Below, in pieces: positions 42,768 to 53,818 of a stretch of DNA of 64,000 nucleotides. The position numbers were made by a program, and so were the translations under genes. The stretch comes from Zasmidium citrigriseum. Its lineage: Eukaryota; Ascomycota; Dothideomycetes; Mycosphaerellales; Mycosphaerellaceae. Where the stretch lies: contig NHNW01000053.1 of assembly GCA_002786025.1 (NCBI GenBank), forward strand, positions 124,001 through 188,000, in the 5' to 3' direction. The number at the start of each line of letters is the position of its first letter. Position 1 is the first letter of the stretch. The notes below the pieces were generated by a model. That model was given only the letters and a program-made list of their open reading frames with translations. It made no database searches and had not been told where the DNA came from.

Positions 42768-44848
42768 TCATCCGTCCTTCATCTCCACGTCCGCGGGCGA
42801 CGTGAGGACGCTGAACTGGCCGCCCGTGGTCGCTCCGTTGAGCTTCTCCTCCCGAACAGCGGTGTTGTCGATCAATGTGGCAACGGGAACATCGTCATCC
42901 GTGCCCAAGCCGGTCTGGTAGTTGGCAGAGAAACCCCACGACCAAGCCTTGCCGTCCTTGGTGACGACTATGTTGTGATCGGAGTTGGTGGTGACTTTGA
43001 CCACCTCTCCTTGAATGGCGCTGACCTTGGTTGGTTCAGCGAGAATGCGTGGACGGTCGTACTCGTCCTTGATGAGGGCTCCATCTGGGAGCTTGGTGAG
43101 GTCTTCAGTGGCGATGCCAGTCTGAGCGCCGTCGATGCGTCCCCAGACGAGACAGTCGCCATTTGCAGTAGCAGCGAGACTGTGATGGCCGCCGCCCTTG
43201 ATGCTGATGATGTTCTTGCCGCTGAGTGACTTGACGACAGTTGGGTTCATAATGACGGCATCGTCTTGGCCAGCGTTGTCCATGATACCGGTCTCGCCGA
43301 AGTTGTTGAGTCCCCATGCGTACACGTCGCCGGTCTTGGAGATGGCAAAGCTGTGATAGCTGCCGGTTTCGATGGAGGAGATGCCCTTCTTGGCACCCTT
43401 TGGAAGACCAAACTCGCAGGGAATGAGACCCTTCTCCTTTGTTCGTTCTATGATGCGGCGACCGAGTTGGTTCTGCTGGCCGGAGCCCCAGGCAAAGACT
43501 GCGCCCTTGCTGTTCATGGCGAGTGCGTGGTTGGCGCCGGCTTTGATGTCGGTGATGTCTTTGAGATTTGGCATGAGCACTGGGCGGTCTGCGACCTTGA
43601 CACCAGGAGTGAAGCCGAAGATGCCGTCGTTGCTGCGGAACGTGCCCCAGCCGTAGACTTTGCCGTCGTCGGTGAGAACGAATGAGGTGGAGTCACCAGC
43701 GGCGACCTGTACAAAGCGCGTGCCCTCTGCAATCTCGGTCTGTGACCAGTCTACCTCGCCTGGCGTGCTCTCCTTTGGGTTGAGGCCGTTGTCGTCGTTG
43801 TCATCATCATCGCTGTCTGATGCAGCATCATCCATATCCTTGAGACCTCCCTCCCATGCGGTGTCTCTGCCGAGAGTGCCCTGATCGTTGACACCCCAAG
43901 TCAAGATCTTGTTGTCATGTGTGAGTGCGATGCAGTGCATGCCTCCAGCTTCAATCTGTACGACGCCGACATCTTTTGCGCTGAGGTTGGGGTTGAGACG
44001 TGGTCGCTTGACGTCGACTGCCTTCTTGGCGGTGCCTAGACCGAGCTCGCCAGCGGTACCCTCGCCGAACATGAAGACGTTCAGACGCTGGGTTGGTGGT
44101 TCGCTGATGACTTTGCCCTTGACCATGACCTTGACCTTCTTGGCTGGTGCGGCTGGTGCTTCATCGTCGGCCTTGCGCTTGCGAGATGCCTTTGGCTTGG
44201 TGGTGGATTCTTCAGTCTTCTTTGGTGCTGCAGACTTCTTTGCTGGTGCTTTCTTGGTGGCGGTACCTATGGCAGATTGTAAGCGTCCGCGCGCATCAAT
44301 GTAGCAGAGCGAAAGGGACTCGAGCGACGCCATGTCGGGTGACGAAGGTGATGCTCGATGCGCCCTCACGCACATGATATAGGGGATGATGACTTACCAT
44401 TCGTCTTGGTGGCGCTCTTCTTTGAGTCAGTGGTCTCGCCGTCAGTCTCAGTCGCGTCCGCCTTCTTTGCCCGACCGCGTCCACGAGCGGCGGGCTTTGC
44501 GACGCCATTGGCCTTCGCGGCGGTCTTCTTGGTAGTGGTCTTGCTCTTGGCCTTGTCGGCGGCGGCTGTCTTGCCTTTTGCGCCGGGGGCGGGTTTGGTG
44601 ACCTTGGCCTTGGTGTTCGCCTTTGGCTTGAGCGCGGTGGACTCTGACGCGTCCTTGGACTTCTTGATGTATTTGATCTGCGCCATCTCGTCCCCTGTCT
44701 TGTGTTCTTCGGTGTCGGTTGTGTATGCGGTCGATGCGGGTGTGTGGTGGGTGCGGGTGGTGAGATGGACGGGTGGTTGGTGGTTGATTCGAGGTTTGTT
44801 GTTGTTGAAGCTCGGACTTGGGTCGAGCACTTTTTTAGCGCGGGCCAT
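42768..44848 (-). CDS. RCC1-type Ran guanine-nucleotide exchange factor
   Basis: Two exons (44848-44398 and 44266-42768) give 649 residues. RCC1 loads Ran with GTP on chromatin to set the nuclear transport gradient. The C-terminal 440 or so residues contain the seven-bladed propeller: repeated units such as HCIALTHDNKILTWG, SFVLTDDGKVYGWG, HALAMNSKGAVFAWG, HSFAISKTGDVYAWG and HSLAATANGDCLVWG. The N-terminal 190 residues are Lys/Ala/Thr-rich with an AT-hook-like RGRGRAKK, likely DNA-binding. An acidic insert (SDSDDDDNDDN) interrupts an early blade. The 131-bp intron inside the basic tail is long for this window and is open in frame with exon 2 (see findings). Fungal orthologues are Srm1/Pim1. 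Confidence 0.92.
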
Positions 44849-45330
44849 GCGTTCGCGCGAAATAGAGTTTGACAGGGATTACGGATGACAACACATCACC
44901 CTTCTCAGGCACCTCCAGGCATTCACTCATCGCCATTCGTTGCGCCTTGTGATACAATGCGGGACCTCTATCGTGGGAAATAATATGCGTCTAGCGAATG
45001 GGCGAAATTCCCACGTGTCGCGGTCTCAGCCTCTGAGACACGGGAAGAGACACGACCTAGATGAGGAGGGACGGAGAGAGGGTACGCTGGTAGAGGTATG
45101 TGAACACGATTCAATATGTGTGCTGGCTGGAGCTATGTACGTGAGTCTCTGTCATGTGCAGAGACTCTGAACTCCTTTAAAAGCATAGGGAAAGAGGAGA
45201 AGAAGCATCGACCGCAAGCCAGGCCACCTTCTCCAGACATATTCAACCCCAACGCCGGCTCGCTAAGATCGCTGCAAAGTACGAGAAACCAATCGAGGAT
45301 CATAACTGTGCAATTTTGGGCACTGGCTGC
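44849..45330. other. Intergenic region, nothing recognised
   Basis: RCC1 promoter side and 3' flank of the SDR gene. No further feature is evident. Confidence 0.45.
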
Positions 45331-46603
45331 CTACCAGGCAGTATAGCCCCCTGTACATTTGTCAGCATCACTGGCCCATGGTTGCCGTTTGGAGTTGCCT
45401 ACCGTCGATAACGAGGTGCGAACCGGTCATGAAAGAAGAAGCGTCGCTCAGCATGAAGAGAGCCGCACCACGATACTCATGTGGCTCGGAGATTCGGCCC
45501 ATCATGTTGCCGTTCTCCCACAACTCCTTGAGGTGTGGCTCGTCGCGGATGTTCTTCTGGACCATCTGCAGATCAATCAGCATCCCTTCCGAAAGACTCG
45601 TCACCAAAGTCTGTTTACCGGTGTGTTGATGTTTCCAGGACAGAGAGCGTTCACACGGATGGGCTTGCCGTCGATAATCTGGCCCCATTCCATAGCCAGG
45701 TTCCGTGCGAGCTGGACCACTGCGCCCTTCGATGAGTTGTAGACGGAGCTGTGGAGTCCGCGATTGGCGATGAATGCGCTCATTGAGGCGACGAGAACCA
45801 TGGTGCCAGGGGTCTTGTACTTGATCATGGCCTTCGCGCAAGCTACCGCGCTTAGGTAGACTCCACCGAAGTTGATGTTCATCATCTGGGCCTGGATTAG
45901 CCATCGATCCCAGTCTTCAAAGCAGATTGGACCCTACCTCGGTGATCTGTTCTGGAGGATAGTCGAGCGCATATGAGACCTTCTGAACACCGGCGGCCGC
46001 GACCAGGCCGTCCAGGCGGGAGTGCTGTGCAGCAATCTTCTCGACAGCCTCGTTGACTTCCGGAGCGTGCTGGACGTCAACTTGGCGGTAGTGCAGACTG
46101 CCACCGAAGTGATGGGCAAGCCGCTCCTGGGTCTCGTAGAAGACTGGATCTGGCTCGCTCAGGCGATCGAGGCAGTAGACTGGTGAGATTAGCTGCTGAA
46201 CCGGAAGAAGCCATGGATTGTGTTCGACATACCATGGCCACCTGCTTCCACCAATGCCTCGGCGAGAGTCAAGCCCAGGCCGCGAGCTCCTCCCGTGACG
46301 ACGAAGACTCGATCATCAAGCTGGCACGCCTGTGTTAGCACTTGAAGTGTCAAACTCGAATGGATCTCTCGGTCTTACCTCGAACTCCCGGAATCTATGA
46401 GGCGCATGAATCGTGTCGGGGTCGGGCAGTCTCTGCGCAATTGCAGAAGGCCGCTTGCTGATGTCGTCGGTAGTGGTCGTCGAAGAGAGCCGCGTGGATA
46501 TGCAAGGAATGGCCTTGCATGGAGTTGCGACGAATCGGGTAACTTGCTGCTGGTATGCAGAACGCAGGGCCGGCGCCAAGGTGGGTCTGAATCTAGAAAT
46601 CAT
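45331..46603 (-). CDS. Sorbose-reductase-like SDR with a mitochondrial-type presequence
   Basis: Six exons (46603-46379, 46320-46233, 46179-45938, 45891-45619, 45565-45403, 45350-45331) all join in phase to 336 residues. The 75 codons of exon 1 form a basic, Arg-rich N-terminus (MISRFRPTLAPALRSAYQQQ) resembling a mitochondrial targeting signal, rare in this family. The catalytic part has VFVVTGGARGLG (cofactor loop), LDGLVAAAGVQ, VLVASMSAF (Ser), YNSSKGAV (Tyr and Lys) and ends DGGYTAW, the standard C-terminus of Sou1/mannitol-dehydrogenase-type SDRs. These reduce sugars such as sorbose or fructose with NADPH. The final coding exon is only 20 bp, and missing it would lose the diagnostic end. 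Confidence 0.87.
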
Positions 46604-47698
46604 GTTGGTCTAGCGCGCTGTTGTTGTATCAAAGTATTTGTCGGAAGAGGTGGTGGTGTCGAGGTTTCAAGAACCAAAAGAGTGCGTAGAAGTACTCGTT
46701 CGCCGGCAGCGGCCCGCATGGAACAGTGCACAAGACGGAGGTGCCTTCCACATGCATTCCACGTGATGCCGTCAGAGCCATGTGCAAGCGACGCTCGCGC
46801 TCGCGGCAGGCACTGGTGAATGGACGCGACACATTCCTCTGACGAAGCCACACCATGCTATTTGCAGTTTCACAGGCGGGGTCGAGCCTCGACAAGAACT
46901 TGGTTCTTTCACTCCTTTGCTGCGAACACGAAATCCAGCGGCACAGCTCCCCGACGAGAGGTACCTGGAGTGACAAGACCCAGCTCCGCACCGGAGTCTC
47001 ACGCGACCAGACGGCCCAGAACCAACAACCGCCACCTGCCGGCTACAAGAATGAATGCGAAGCCGTTTCAAGACCGGATTCGAATACGACGCCGAGCAAC
47101 TGCGAAGAGCTCAGCCCTTGAGTTACGAAGGAGTCTTAGGTCCATGCATGACCAATCTGGTTATAGGTATCTTACCTGTCGGCAGCTATACCATTGGTAA
47201 CAAGGCTGTATACGCGTTTAACGAATAGGGACGAATGCGAAACTCTAAACCGGGGTCTGGGGCTGAAGAAGAAGCTGACGAGATGCTGATTTTGTATGTA
47301 GGTGGTTGGCCCCCGGAACGTTTGTCAGGTACGACAAAGCTGCTTGATTCGTGACTACACAAAAGGGGCCTTCGTGTTCAGGAGCAAACGTTGATGGCCC
47401 ACGCAATGTCAACATTACAGCATCAACTCGACCAAGGCAGTCATCTTTGTGCCTCCGATTCCGATTTATCGACGTCTGCGAACACAATTTTCGGATGCCA
47501 CGTCGATCTCAGAAAGACTGAATCGCCCATTTGAGGGTCACTGAACACATCTGGCTGCCTAAACCTCTTAACGGCGTGCGAGAATCCCTTACAACACGAT
47601 CAACTTGCATGAAGCTCGTCTGTCACAGCAGACCGACGACCATTTGCTGCATACCTCTTTACACACGCTGATACACGGCAACGAAGCCAACTCATCGC
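46604..47698. other. 1.1-kb intergenic region, nothing recognised
   Basis: Promoter side of the SDR gene and 3' flank of the PEP-mutase-family gene. Frames here are unsupported by splicing or composition. Confidence 0.45.
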
Positions 47699-48481
47699 CT
47701 ACATCCTGCTTGATACCGCCTCCTCCAGAGCCTCCTTGAACCTCGCCATTGCCTTCACCCAGAGCTCCGGCCCAATGCTAACCCTCGCCACGCCCAGATC
47801 CCCAAGCTCCTTCGCATTCAAGAATCCCGGCCGAAGATTCATCTTCACATTCAACATCCCACCAAACGCATCGACCAGCTGCTTGATCTCCGCGTCTCGA
47901 AGTCCGCGTCCTCCAGGACCGCCCCAGACAAACACCGTACAAGCCCCGGCTTCGAGAAAAGCTTTACCGCGCTTGATGGCCTCCTCGATCGTACCGCCGT
48001 AGACAATGGTATCCGTTCGAGCATTGATACAGAAGTCCGGGACACCTGCTTCCTTGGCCGCCGCGACAGCCAACTTGATCCGGTTCACCGCGTCATCGAA
48101 GTCACGCAGCTTTTCTGTGGCATGGTTCTCGTCTTCGATATTGCATCCGACTGCTCCGGCTTCAATGACTTTCTTGATGTTGGCGGCAATGTCTTCGTAG
48201 CCATCTTGCATGTCGGCTGTCAACGGCAAGCCGGCTTTGTCGACAACGCTGGCAATTCGACGGATGCCGAAGAGATTGTCTTCGAGAGTCAGCTCGCCAT
48301 CCGAGACGCCCGTGCTCTCAGCTACCGCGTAGCTGGCAGTTGCGATGGCCTTGGTGGCCGGATTGGCAATGACTGTTTTGGCGCTCGCGCCATCCCACAC
48401 ATTGGTCAAGAGGACTGGGTTACCAGGCACGTGAAGGGCTCGCAACTTCTTTGCTAGCTCATTCCGGTGGGCAAATGCCAT
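47699..48481 (-). CDS. PEP-mutase/isocitrate-lyase superfamily enzyme
   Basis: A single exon of 260 residues. The order is an N-terminal helix, NPVLLTNVWDGASAKT, the motif TADMQDGYED that supplies metal and phosphoryl/carboxylate contacts, and AVGCNIEDE followed by INARTDTIVYGG. These mark the PEP-mutase branch. The cysteine motif KKCGH of true isocitrate lyase is absent, and the length is half that of ICL. Likely reactions are C-C or P-C bond lysis on a small dicarboxylate or phosphonate (2-methylisocitrate lyase-like, oxaloacetate hydrolase-like), but I cannot choose between them. A CATATAAG element lies about 75 bp upstream. Confidence 0.86.
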   Translation of the reverse strand: MAFAHRNELAKKLRALHVPGNPVLLTNVWDGASAKTVIANPATKAIATASYAVAESTGVSDGELTLEDNLFGIRRIASVVDKAGLPLTADMQDGYEDIAANIKKVIEAGAVGCNIEDENHATEKLRDFDDAVNRIKLAVAAAKEAGVPDFCINARTDTIVYGGTIEEAIKRGKAFLEAGACTVFVWGGPGGRGLRDAEIKQLVDAFGGMLNVKMNLRPGFLNAKELGDLGVARVSIGPELWVKAMARFKEALEEAVSSRM

Positions 48482-49005
48482 CTCGACTCTTCTTGACGGT
48501 AAGTGGATGTCCTATTTCGAAACTTCTGACCTCTTCGATAGGTCCGCACCGCCTTATATGTTCTCCTCAAGGCCAGGCAACAGCACCCCGACTCGTTCTC
48601 GTTCACGAAACCTGCTGAACATACATGAAGCGATGGAGAGCCGGTCTTGCTGTTGTACTACACAGGGCGGAGACACCTAGAGCCCTTATTCAGAAGCAGC
48701 CCTTACGGTATTCAGCAGCGAGCTATTGCTGGGTAGCTTGCTGCAGATACGTCCAATAACGGAGCTCTGGAGCTACTACAAGCTCCACATTTGGGAGGTC
48801 CTGCCGAGACTGTTGCTCGCAAAGTAGCCAGGATGTTCAGAAGCGGCATGCTGGGCGCTCCTCCTTGGTGGTCTATTAGCAACAGAGTTCAGCGTCCATG
48901 GTGAAGAGTTGAGCGGTGGATCGTTAAACATTGTCGCCTTCGACATCGTCCCAAAATCCACACGTCTTCAATCCTTCGTGGCTGTTGGATGCGATGAAAG
49001 TCGTC
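48482..49005. promoter_or_regulatory. Intergenic region with a TATA element for the PEP-mutase-family gene
   Basis: On the minus strand, CATATAAG (48560-48553) lies 72-79 bp before the ATG of the PEP-mutase-family gene. The remainder is 3' flank of the Gln/Pro-rich gene. Confidence 0.45.
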
Positions 49006-49872
49006 TTAGCTACAATAACACCTCTCGTTGCTGCAGCCTGTTAGCATCTCTAGATCGAATAGGATTGGTCTCGCTCTTCGGACTCACCTTCTACGCCACC
49101 TTCGACATTGGTGACAATATGCCTGGTCAGGAATCGATGGCGGACGGTTATGCGAGGCGTAGTACTCGTCTGCTTCACCTCTTCCCCCTTGAGGAGACAT
49201 CTGCGCCGGCTCCCCTGTGAACGGCTGGCCATAAGTATATGAAGGATCGGGTGGCGGCGAGTTCTGCGGAGGAGGTCTTTGAACGACAGCCGGCGACGAC
49301 TGATGTCTCGATGTCTGAGGTGAATGGGTGCTCGGACCCGGACAGTGGTGAGGATCTGCTCCCGGAACCCTCTGTCCTGGATTGACCCATATCATCTCGA
49401 TGCCATGAGTCTGGCAGTTGTATCGACCAGATGAGGGATCTGCGAAGTACCGTCCAACGCAGTGTGGACAGAATGTGCAGGAAGAATGTGGTTGACCTTG
49501 CTGCTGCGAAGGATCGGGAATAGTGCCATGTTGTGGACCTTGGTCGTAGCCATGAGGCTGTGAAGCCCACTGTCCAGCAGGCTGTGGGTAGGTGGCTTGA
49601 GATTGGGGATAAGTGGTCTGCGACTGGTACTGGCCTGCAGAAGGATACGTCCCAGAGGGTTGGCCCTGTTGAGCTGTGTGTTGACCAATCTGCTGTGTAG
49701 GAATCGTGTGCCAAGGGATATTGTACTGGGCGGCCTGCGTTTGGCTATCGTGGCGAGCGGGTTGTTCAGTGCCCCATGCACGACTGCTACCGTCGACGTC
49801 TCTGCCGGCTTGAAAGTACCGGAAAGCCGCGACCTTGGTATTGGCCCGTTGCCAACGCTGGGGAGGATCCAT
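49006..49872 (-). CDS. Gln/Pro/Tyr-rich protein with Cys pairs, unknown function
   Basis: The first exon (49872-49088) is mostly Gln-, Pro-, Tyr- and Ser-rich and likely disordered. A cysteine cluster, CTFCPHC with GRYNCQTHG, may form a zinc-ribbon-like fold. The frame would stop at TGA inside a strong donor GTGAGT; a second exon 49030-49006 (acceptor CTGCAG, branch GCTAAC) instead gives 269 residues with a Cys-rich end (YCHQCRRWRRSNERCYCS). I prefer the spliced form because the donor and branch are good, though the unspliced end (49084) cannot be excluded. No family is recognised. Confidence 0.55.
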
Positions 49873-50460
49873 CTTCCGCGACGGTCTCTATGCAGGTAAC
49901 GACTGGCGCGGGCCGGTCGTGCAGACGTGGAGTTGGAGGTGGCTATGCCCCGTAACCCTGTTCAGCTGAGGTAAAGAGACTAGACCGACGATGATGGCGC
50001 GGCGCAGCAGTGGTGACGACTTGGAGAGAAGTAAAACATGATAAGGTCCGGAGGACGAGGCTCGAGGCTCATAAGTTCTTCTGTCTCGTCGCCTTGCTTT
50101 GCCTTGTGGACAGCGCCCTTTTCAGCTGGCAGCGAGGACTTGCAGATGGGCGGCATCTGCACTTCACTGCTGCAGCTTCGAAGCTGTGGTTCACCAATGG
50201 GACCCTGACTTGTTCCAAAAAGCAGCCCAGTGGGTTGCCTTCTTTCGTGGGACGCGTGATACAGCCGTCGCCAGCTTCACCGGTCGAGTGTGGAGGGTGG
50301 CTCTTGGTTTTAACTGGCCAGCCTTAAAGGATCACGGCCAGCGGAGCAGCGGAGATGCATAGCCCCAGTCGAGAGTATATGTTCGTGACGGACCGGACAA
50401 TGCATGATGGTTAGTTCACTAAGTTGTCATCTTTAGCCTGATTCAACGATACTACTCACG
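49873..50460. other. Divergent intergenic region with a 14-bp palindrome
   Basis: Head-to-head promoter region. At 50173-50186 the sequence CAGCTTCGAAGCTG is a perfect palindrome and may be a dimeric regulator site or chance. No gene is seen. Confidence 0.45.
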
Positions 50461-51501
50461 ATGCCGTACGGATACGTTCAGCAAGTGCTTCAGACACACC
50501 CAACGGCAAGTCAACGAGCAATTCGTAACCAAAGTCTCAGAGACTGACGCTGCATATAGCCTCCAGCTTCCCATCCGCAACATGATCTGAAGTATCACCT
50601 AAGGACAGACGACGAGAAGCAAATATACCCAGCCCAGTACTGCGGGTATCCAGGTCTCTCCCAATGGATGGCCTCATCTCACGACTTCTTCCTGCTTCGG
50701 CGATTCTCCTCGCTGAGCGCAAGGTCGCTGTTATACCTGCAGAACGAAATTACTCAACGAGAGAAGAAGCTCGAAGGATGGGACCTCTTTAGCATGAAGT
50801 TCCCTCCTGGCCAGGGCGGATGTGGAAGTTTCCAGCAGGACGAAAATAGCCAGAGTCCACGTGTTGCGCTTTTGAAGGAATCCATCCCGTTGCTCCAAGA
50901 ATACTGTAAGATAGATCGAGCCGCGGACGGGTAAAGTGACTGACATCATGCAGATAATCTGATCAACGCCTTTGCTCCGATCAAGAACCAACCCACAGCC
51001 AATGGCCACCAGCAACGCAATCTGAAGAACTGGTTCTCGAACCGCAAGAAAGTCATCGACGACGAAGAACAGCATTTCCTCGAAGAGCATCGTCTAGGCG
51101 ACCTCTTCCCGATCGTCTCGAAGCCCAAGACTCCGCTCGCAAGACTACTGGGGAAAGTCTCATTCCTTAGGAAGATCTTCAACCTCAGCCACCGCGCAGA
51201 TCGTGCTCAGTCGCCAACGACGCAATATCATAGCGGCACTGGATTCGACATCGTAACGAGCATCGTGATTGTGGTCGTGGGGCTGGCATTCCTCTTCGCA
51301 CCCATGTGGTGGCTCAACTACGTGACCACGGATCGCTATCGACTCGGCATCATCACATGCTCCGTATCCATCTTTGCGGCCTGGCTATGGATGGCAGCGG
51401 GTCCACGGGCGTTCGAGATCCTGGCAGGGAGCGCGGCATATGCTGCTGTGTTGATGGTATTTCTGCAAGTGCAGAAGGACACGTCGACCGCTGTTCCATA
51501 G
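50461..51501 (+). CDS. DUF6594-like membrane protein with a GC-AG intron
   Basis: Exons 50461-50505, 50560-50905 and 50954-51501 give 312 residues. The first intron begins GCAAGT rather than GT, the known consensus for GC-AG introns, and has branch ACTGAC and acceptor TATAG. Only this join keeps the frame open into GYPGLSQWMAS. The RRFSSLSARSLLYLQNEI segment and the terminal three membrane helices (IVTSIVIVVVGLAFLFAPMWW, LGIITCSVSIFAAWLWM, AAYAAVLMVFLQVQ) match the fungal DUF6594 family. The function is unknown; it is membrane-associated by sequence. The second intron GTAAGA..CAG is ordinary. Confidence 0.78.
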
Positions 51502-51610
51502 ACTGTAACACACATGACCTTCTCGCAGCGTCGAGGGTTTGCTGGAGCAAAAGAGAGAACACATCTGGAGGGCAGATCGAATCATACAGCTCTGGGTATC
51601 GTGCAATCAA

Positions 51611-53818
51611 TCAAACCGCAATGTCCTCAACCTTCAAAAGCCCATCCGCCATCCCAGCAGCCGCCCACCCCCCAACATGCACATTTGGATTCCACGCCAC
51701 GGCCGTCACAGCACTCTTCTCCTCATAGATGGTAGAGTAGATGGGGCTGTCCTTGATCTTAGGCGCCCCCGGCACATTGAAATGCAGCGTAGGCGTCGTC
51801 GGCTTAAAGCCATCCGTAATCCGACTGAGACCGTCATTCCCAATGATCGCCGGTACATTGGCTTCATCTGCCTCGTCGACGTCCGATGCGTTAGCCGCTT
51901 GGATCTCTTCGTCCGTCGGCCGTCTCCATTCATGCGTGAACCATCTCTGTTGGAAGAGAACAGTCTTGCCGCCATCCGTGAGTCTGCGAAGGGGGTTGTG
52001 CCCTGCGACTTCGCCTGCCGCTGAGCCGATCAGAACGTACGGGTGGCACATACTTGTCGCCATGGATGTGACATGACCTTTGATTCTCGCGGTTGCAAAG
52101 CCATTGAAGAAGCGGCGAAGAGGGAAGCAGCGGACAGTTTGATTGTCTTCCACACTCACGCCAGAATGTGCAAAGTCCAGCCAGGCAAAGAAAGGCTGGC
52201 CTATGCGAGTTCGAGGTGACAACGCCGTGGCCGAGCGCGAGCTCGGGCGTGGTTGTCGCAGATCCGTGAGCATCATGAAGCCGTTCATCGATGTTGTAAC
52301 AATCAGGTGTGGGAACGAAGGATAGCATGATGTGATGCTCATGATGTACGTGGTGCTAATGTCGGTGTAGATGGGTGGCCTTGGACAGTCGCTTTCCGAT
52401 CGCAGAGCTTTGTCAATGTCCCAGACTGCCACGAATCCGTTGGCGCAGGAGACTGCGACACGAGATGCAGTGAGCCAGGTAAATGAAGTGCAGACTGTGT
52501 CGGGAGGTTTGCATTCGAAGGCCGCCTTCTCAATGAGGATGTTGGTGGTGCCTGTCTCGTCGGACGTCGTTGGTTGAGGCACGTCAAGAATGCGGATTGC
52601 GCCGTCACCAGATATACATCCAAGAAGTCCAAGACTCTCCGTGTTTTTGTGAGGGACGGGGCACCACTTGATAGTCTTGATATCTCCGATAGCCGCACAA
52701 ATGACCATTTTTAGTCTGGGAGGAACAGCGTCGTCGATATACCTCTTCGCATCTGCGCTGAATTCCCAGATCTGAATGCTAGAGCGATGAGGCGACTGAG
52801 AGCTGAAAGACGGCGCCTCGGGGGCATGTAGGGGGAGATGATCACCTCTGTTTCGTGGCAGCACCGTCACAGCAAGATATTGCTTGTTCCCTTGCTGACA
52901 AGGAACCCAATCGAGACTTTGTACTCGAGCCCCGAGGTTGAGGACAAAGCCCTTCTTCTTGCTCGTTGATGGGGCATTTTGAGCTGTTCCAGTCTTGGGC
53001 GCCGGCGCAAAAGCTGCCGACATCGCCACCCATTGCCGCACTTTCATACTGTACAGTTGCCGTCGTTCCACAGGCCCCATCACGAATGTTCGCAGCTCGC
53101 AATCGGTAGGGAGATAAGACTGAGCTTCAGCGAAAGTCAAGTTCTTGAAGACTTGCCGTTGCTCGAACGCTTCGCGACCACCGTTCTTGTCGTACCAGGC
53201 CCAGTTACTCTCTGCATTCTCAATCTCTGTAAGATAAGTATCGTTGTACTTGAAGCCGCCGTGATCTCCTGCCGTTTTCTTGCGAGTGGGAAGACCAAGT
53301 TTACAGGTCCATCGCTCACGAGCTGTGAGAACTGGTGCTCGATCTTCCTCAGTCAATCCAAATAGCCATTTCCGTCTCTCCTCTTTGCCAAGGTTGTGAT
53401 GGAGGTCGGTCGGTATTCCTCGAGTGTACGTTCGCTCCTGCTTCGGTGGCAACAATTTCCTCGGCCGGCCGCGTCTCGAAGTGCCTCCAGTCCTCGAAGG
53501 TCCAGCATCCGAGATGACTGACATGCTGTCGTCTAGGTCGGCTTCTCCAGCATCGCTATCACTTGCGTCGACCTCCTCGACTGGTCCCAGTTCGTCGAGT
53601 CCAGACAGATACTCGTCATCGGCTTCTGATGGTGCAGCTTCTGCTTGGAATTCATCCTCGCCGTCGGCATCTTCCTCATCCTCCTCGACATCTTCATGCT
53701 CCTCGTCTCCATCTGCAGAAGACGAGCTTTCCTGGATCAGATCCTGGATTCCCTCAAAAGCATCGACAGTATACTTCTTCCGCGGCGTCGTGCGCGCAGA
53801 AGATCTTAGCGGCGGCAT
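51611..53818 (-). CDS. TFIIIC subunit, Tfc6-like WD40 protein
   Basis: A single exon of 735 residues starting MPPLRSSAR; the frame extends to a TTG 87 bp upstream. The N-terminus has an acidic run (DEEHEDVEEDEEDADGEDE) and an AT-hook-like RRGRPRKLLPP, followed by the conserved RWTCKLGLP entry. The C-terminal half carries WD40-type blades (LLGCISGDGAIRILD, RVAVSCANGFVAVWDID, VTTSMNGFMMLTDLR, and terminal VTAVAWNPNVHVGGWAAAGMADGLLKVE). This architecture matches fungal Tfc6/Sfc6, the tauB subunit of TFIIIC, which binds the B box of tRNA genes. It is unrelated to the neighbouring PER1, from which it diverges over 416 bp. Confidence 0.82.
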   Translation of the reverse strand: MPPLRSSARTTPRKKYTVDAFEGIQDLIQESSSSADGDEEHEDVEEDEEDADGEDEFQAEAAPSEADDEYLSGLDELGPVEEVDASDSDAGEADLDDSMSVISDAGPSRTGGTSRRGRPRKLLPPKQERTYTRGIPTDLHHNLGKEERRKWLFGLTEEDRAPVLTARERWTCKLGLPTRKKTAGDHGGFKYNDTYLTEIENAESNWAWYDKNGGREAFEQRQVFKNLTFAEAQSYLPTDCELRTFVMGPVERRQLYSMKVRQWVAMSAAFAPAPKTGTAQNAPSTSKKKGFVLNLGARVQSLDWVPCQQGNKQYLAVTVLPRNRGDHLPLHAPEAPSFSSQSPHRSSIQIWEFSADAKRYIDDAVPPRLKMVICAAIGDIKTIKWCPVPHKNTESLGLLGCISGDGAIRILDVPQPTTSDETGTTNILIEKAAFECKPPDTVCTSFTWLTASRVAVSCANGFVAVWDIDKALRSESDCPRPPIYTDISTTYIMSITSCYPSFPHLIVTTSMNGFMMLTDLRQPRPSSRSATALSPRTRIGQPFFAWLDFAHSGVSVEDNQTVRCFPLRRFFNGFATARIKGHVTSMATSMCHPYVLIGSAAGEVAGHNPLRRLTDGGKTVLFQQRWFTHEWRRPTDEEIQAANASDVDEADEANVPAIIGNDGLSRITDGFKPTTPTLHFNVPGAPKIKDSPIYSTIYEEKSAVTAVAWNPNVHVGGWAAAGMADGLLKVEDIAV

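Noticed and set aside
46820..47200. 126-codon plus-strand frame
   Set aside because: Arg/Ser-rich random composition, no motif, and no splicing logic.
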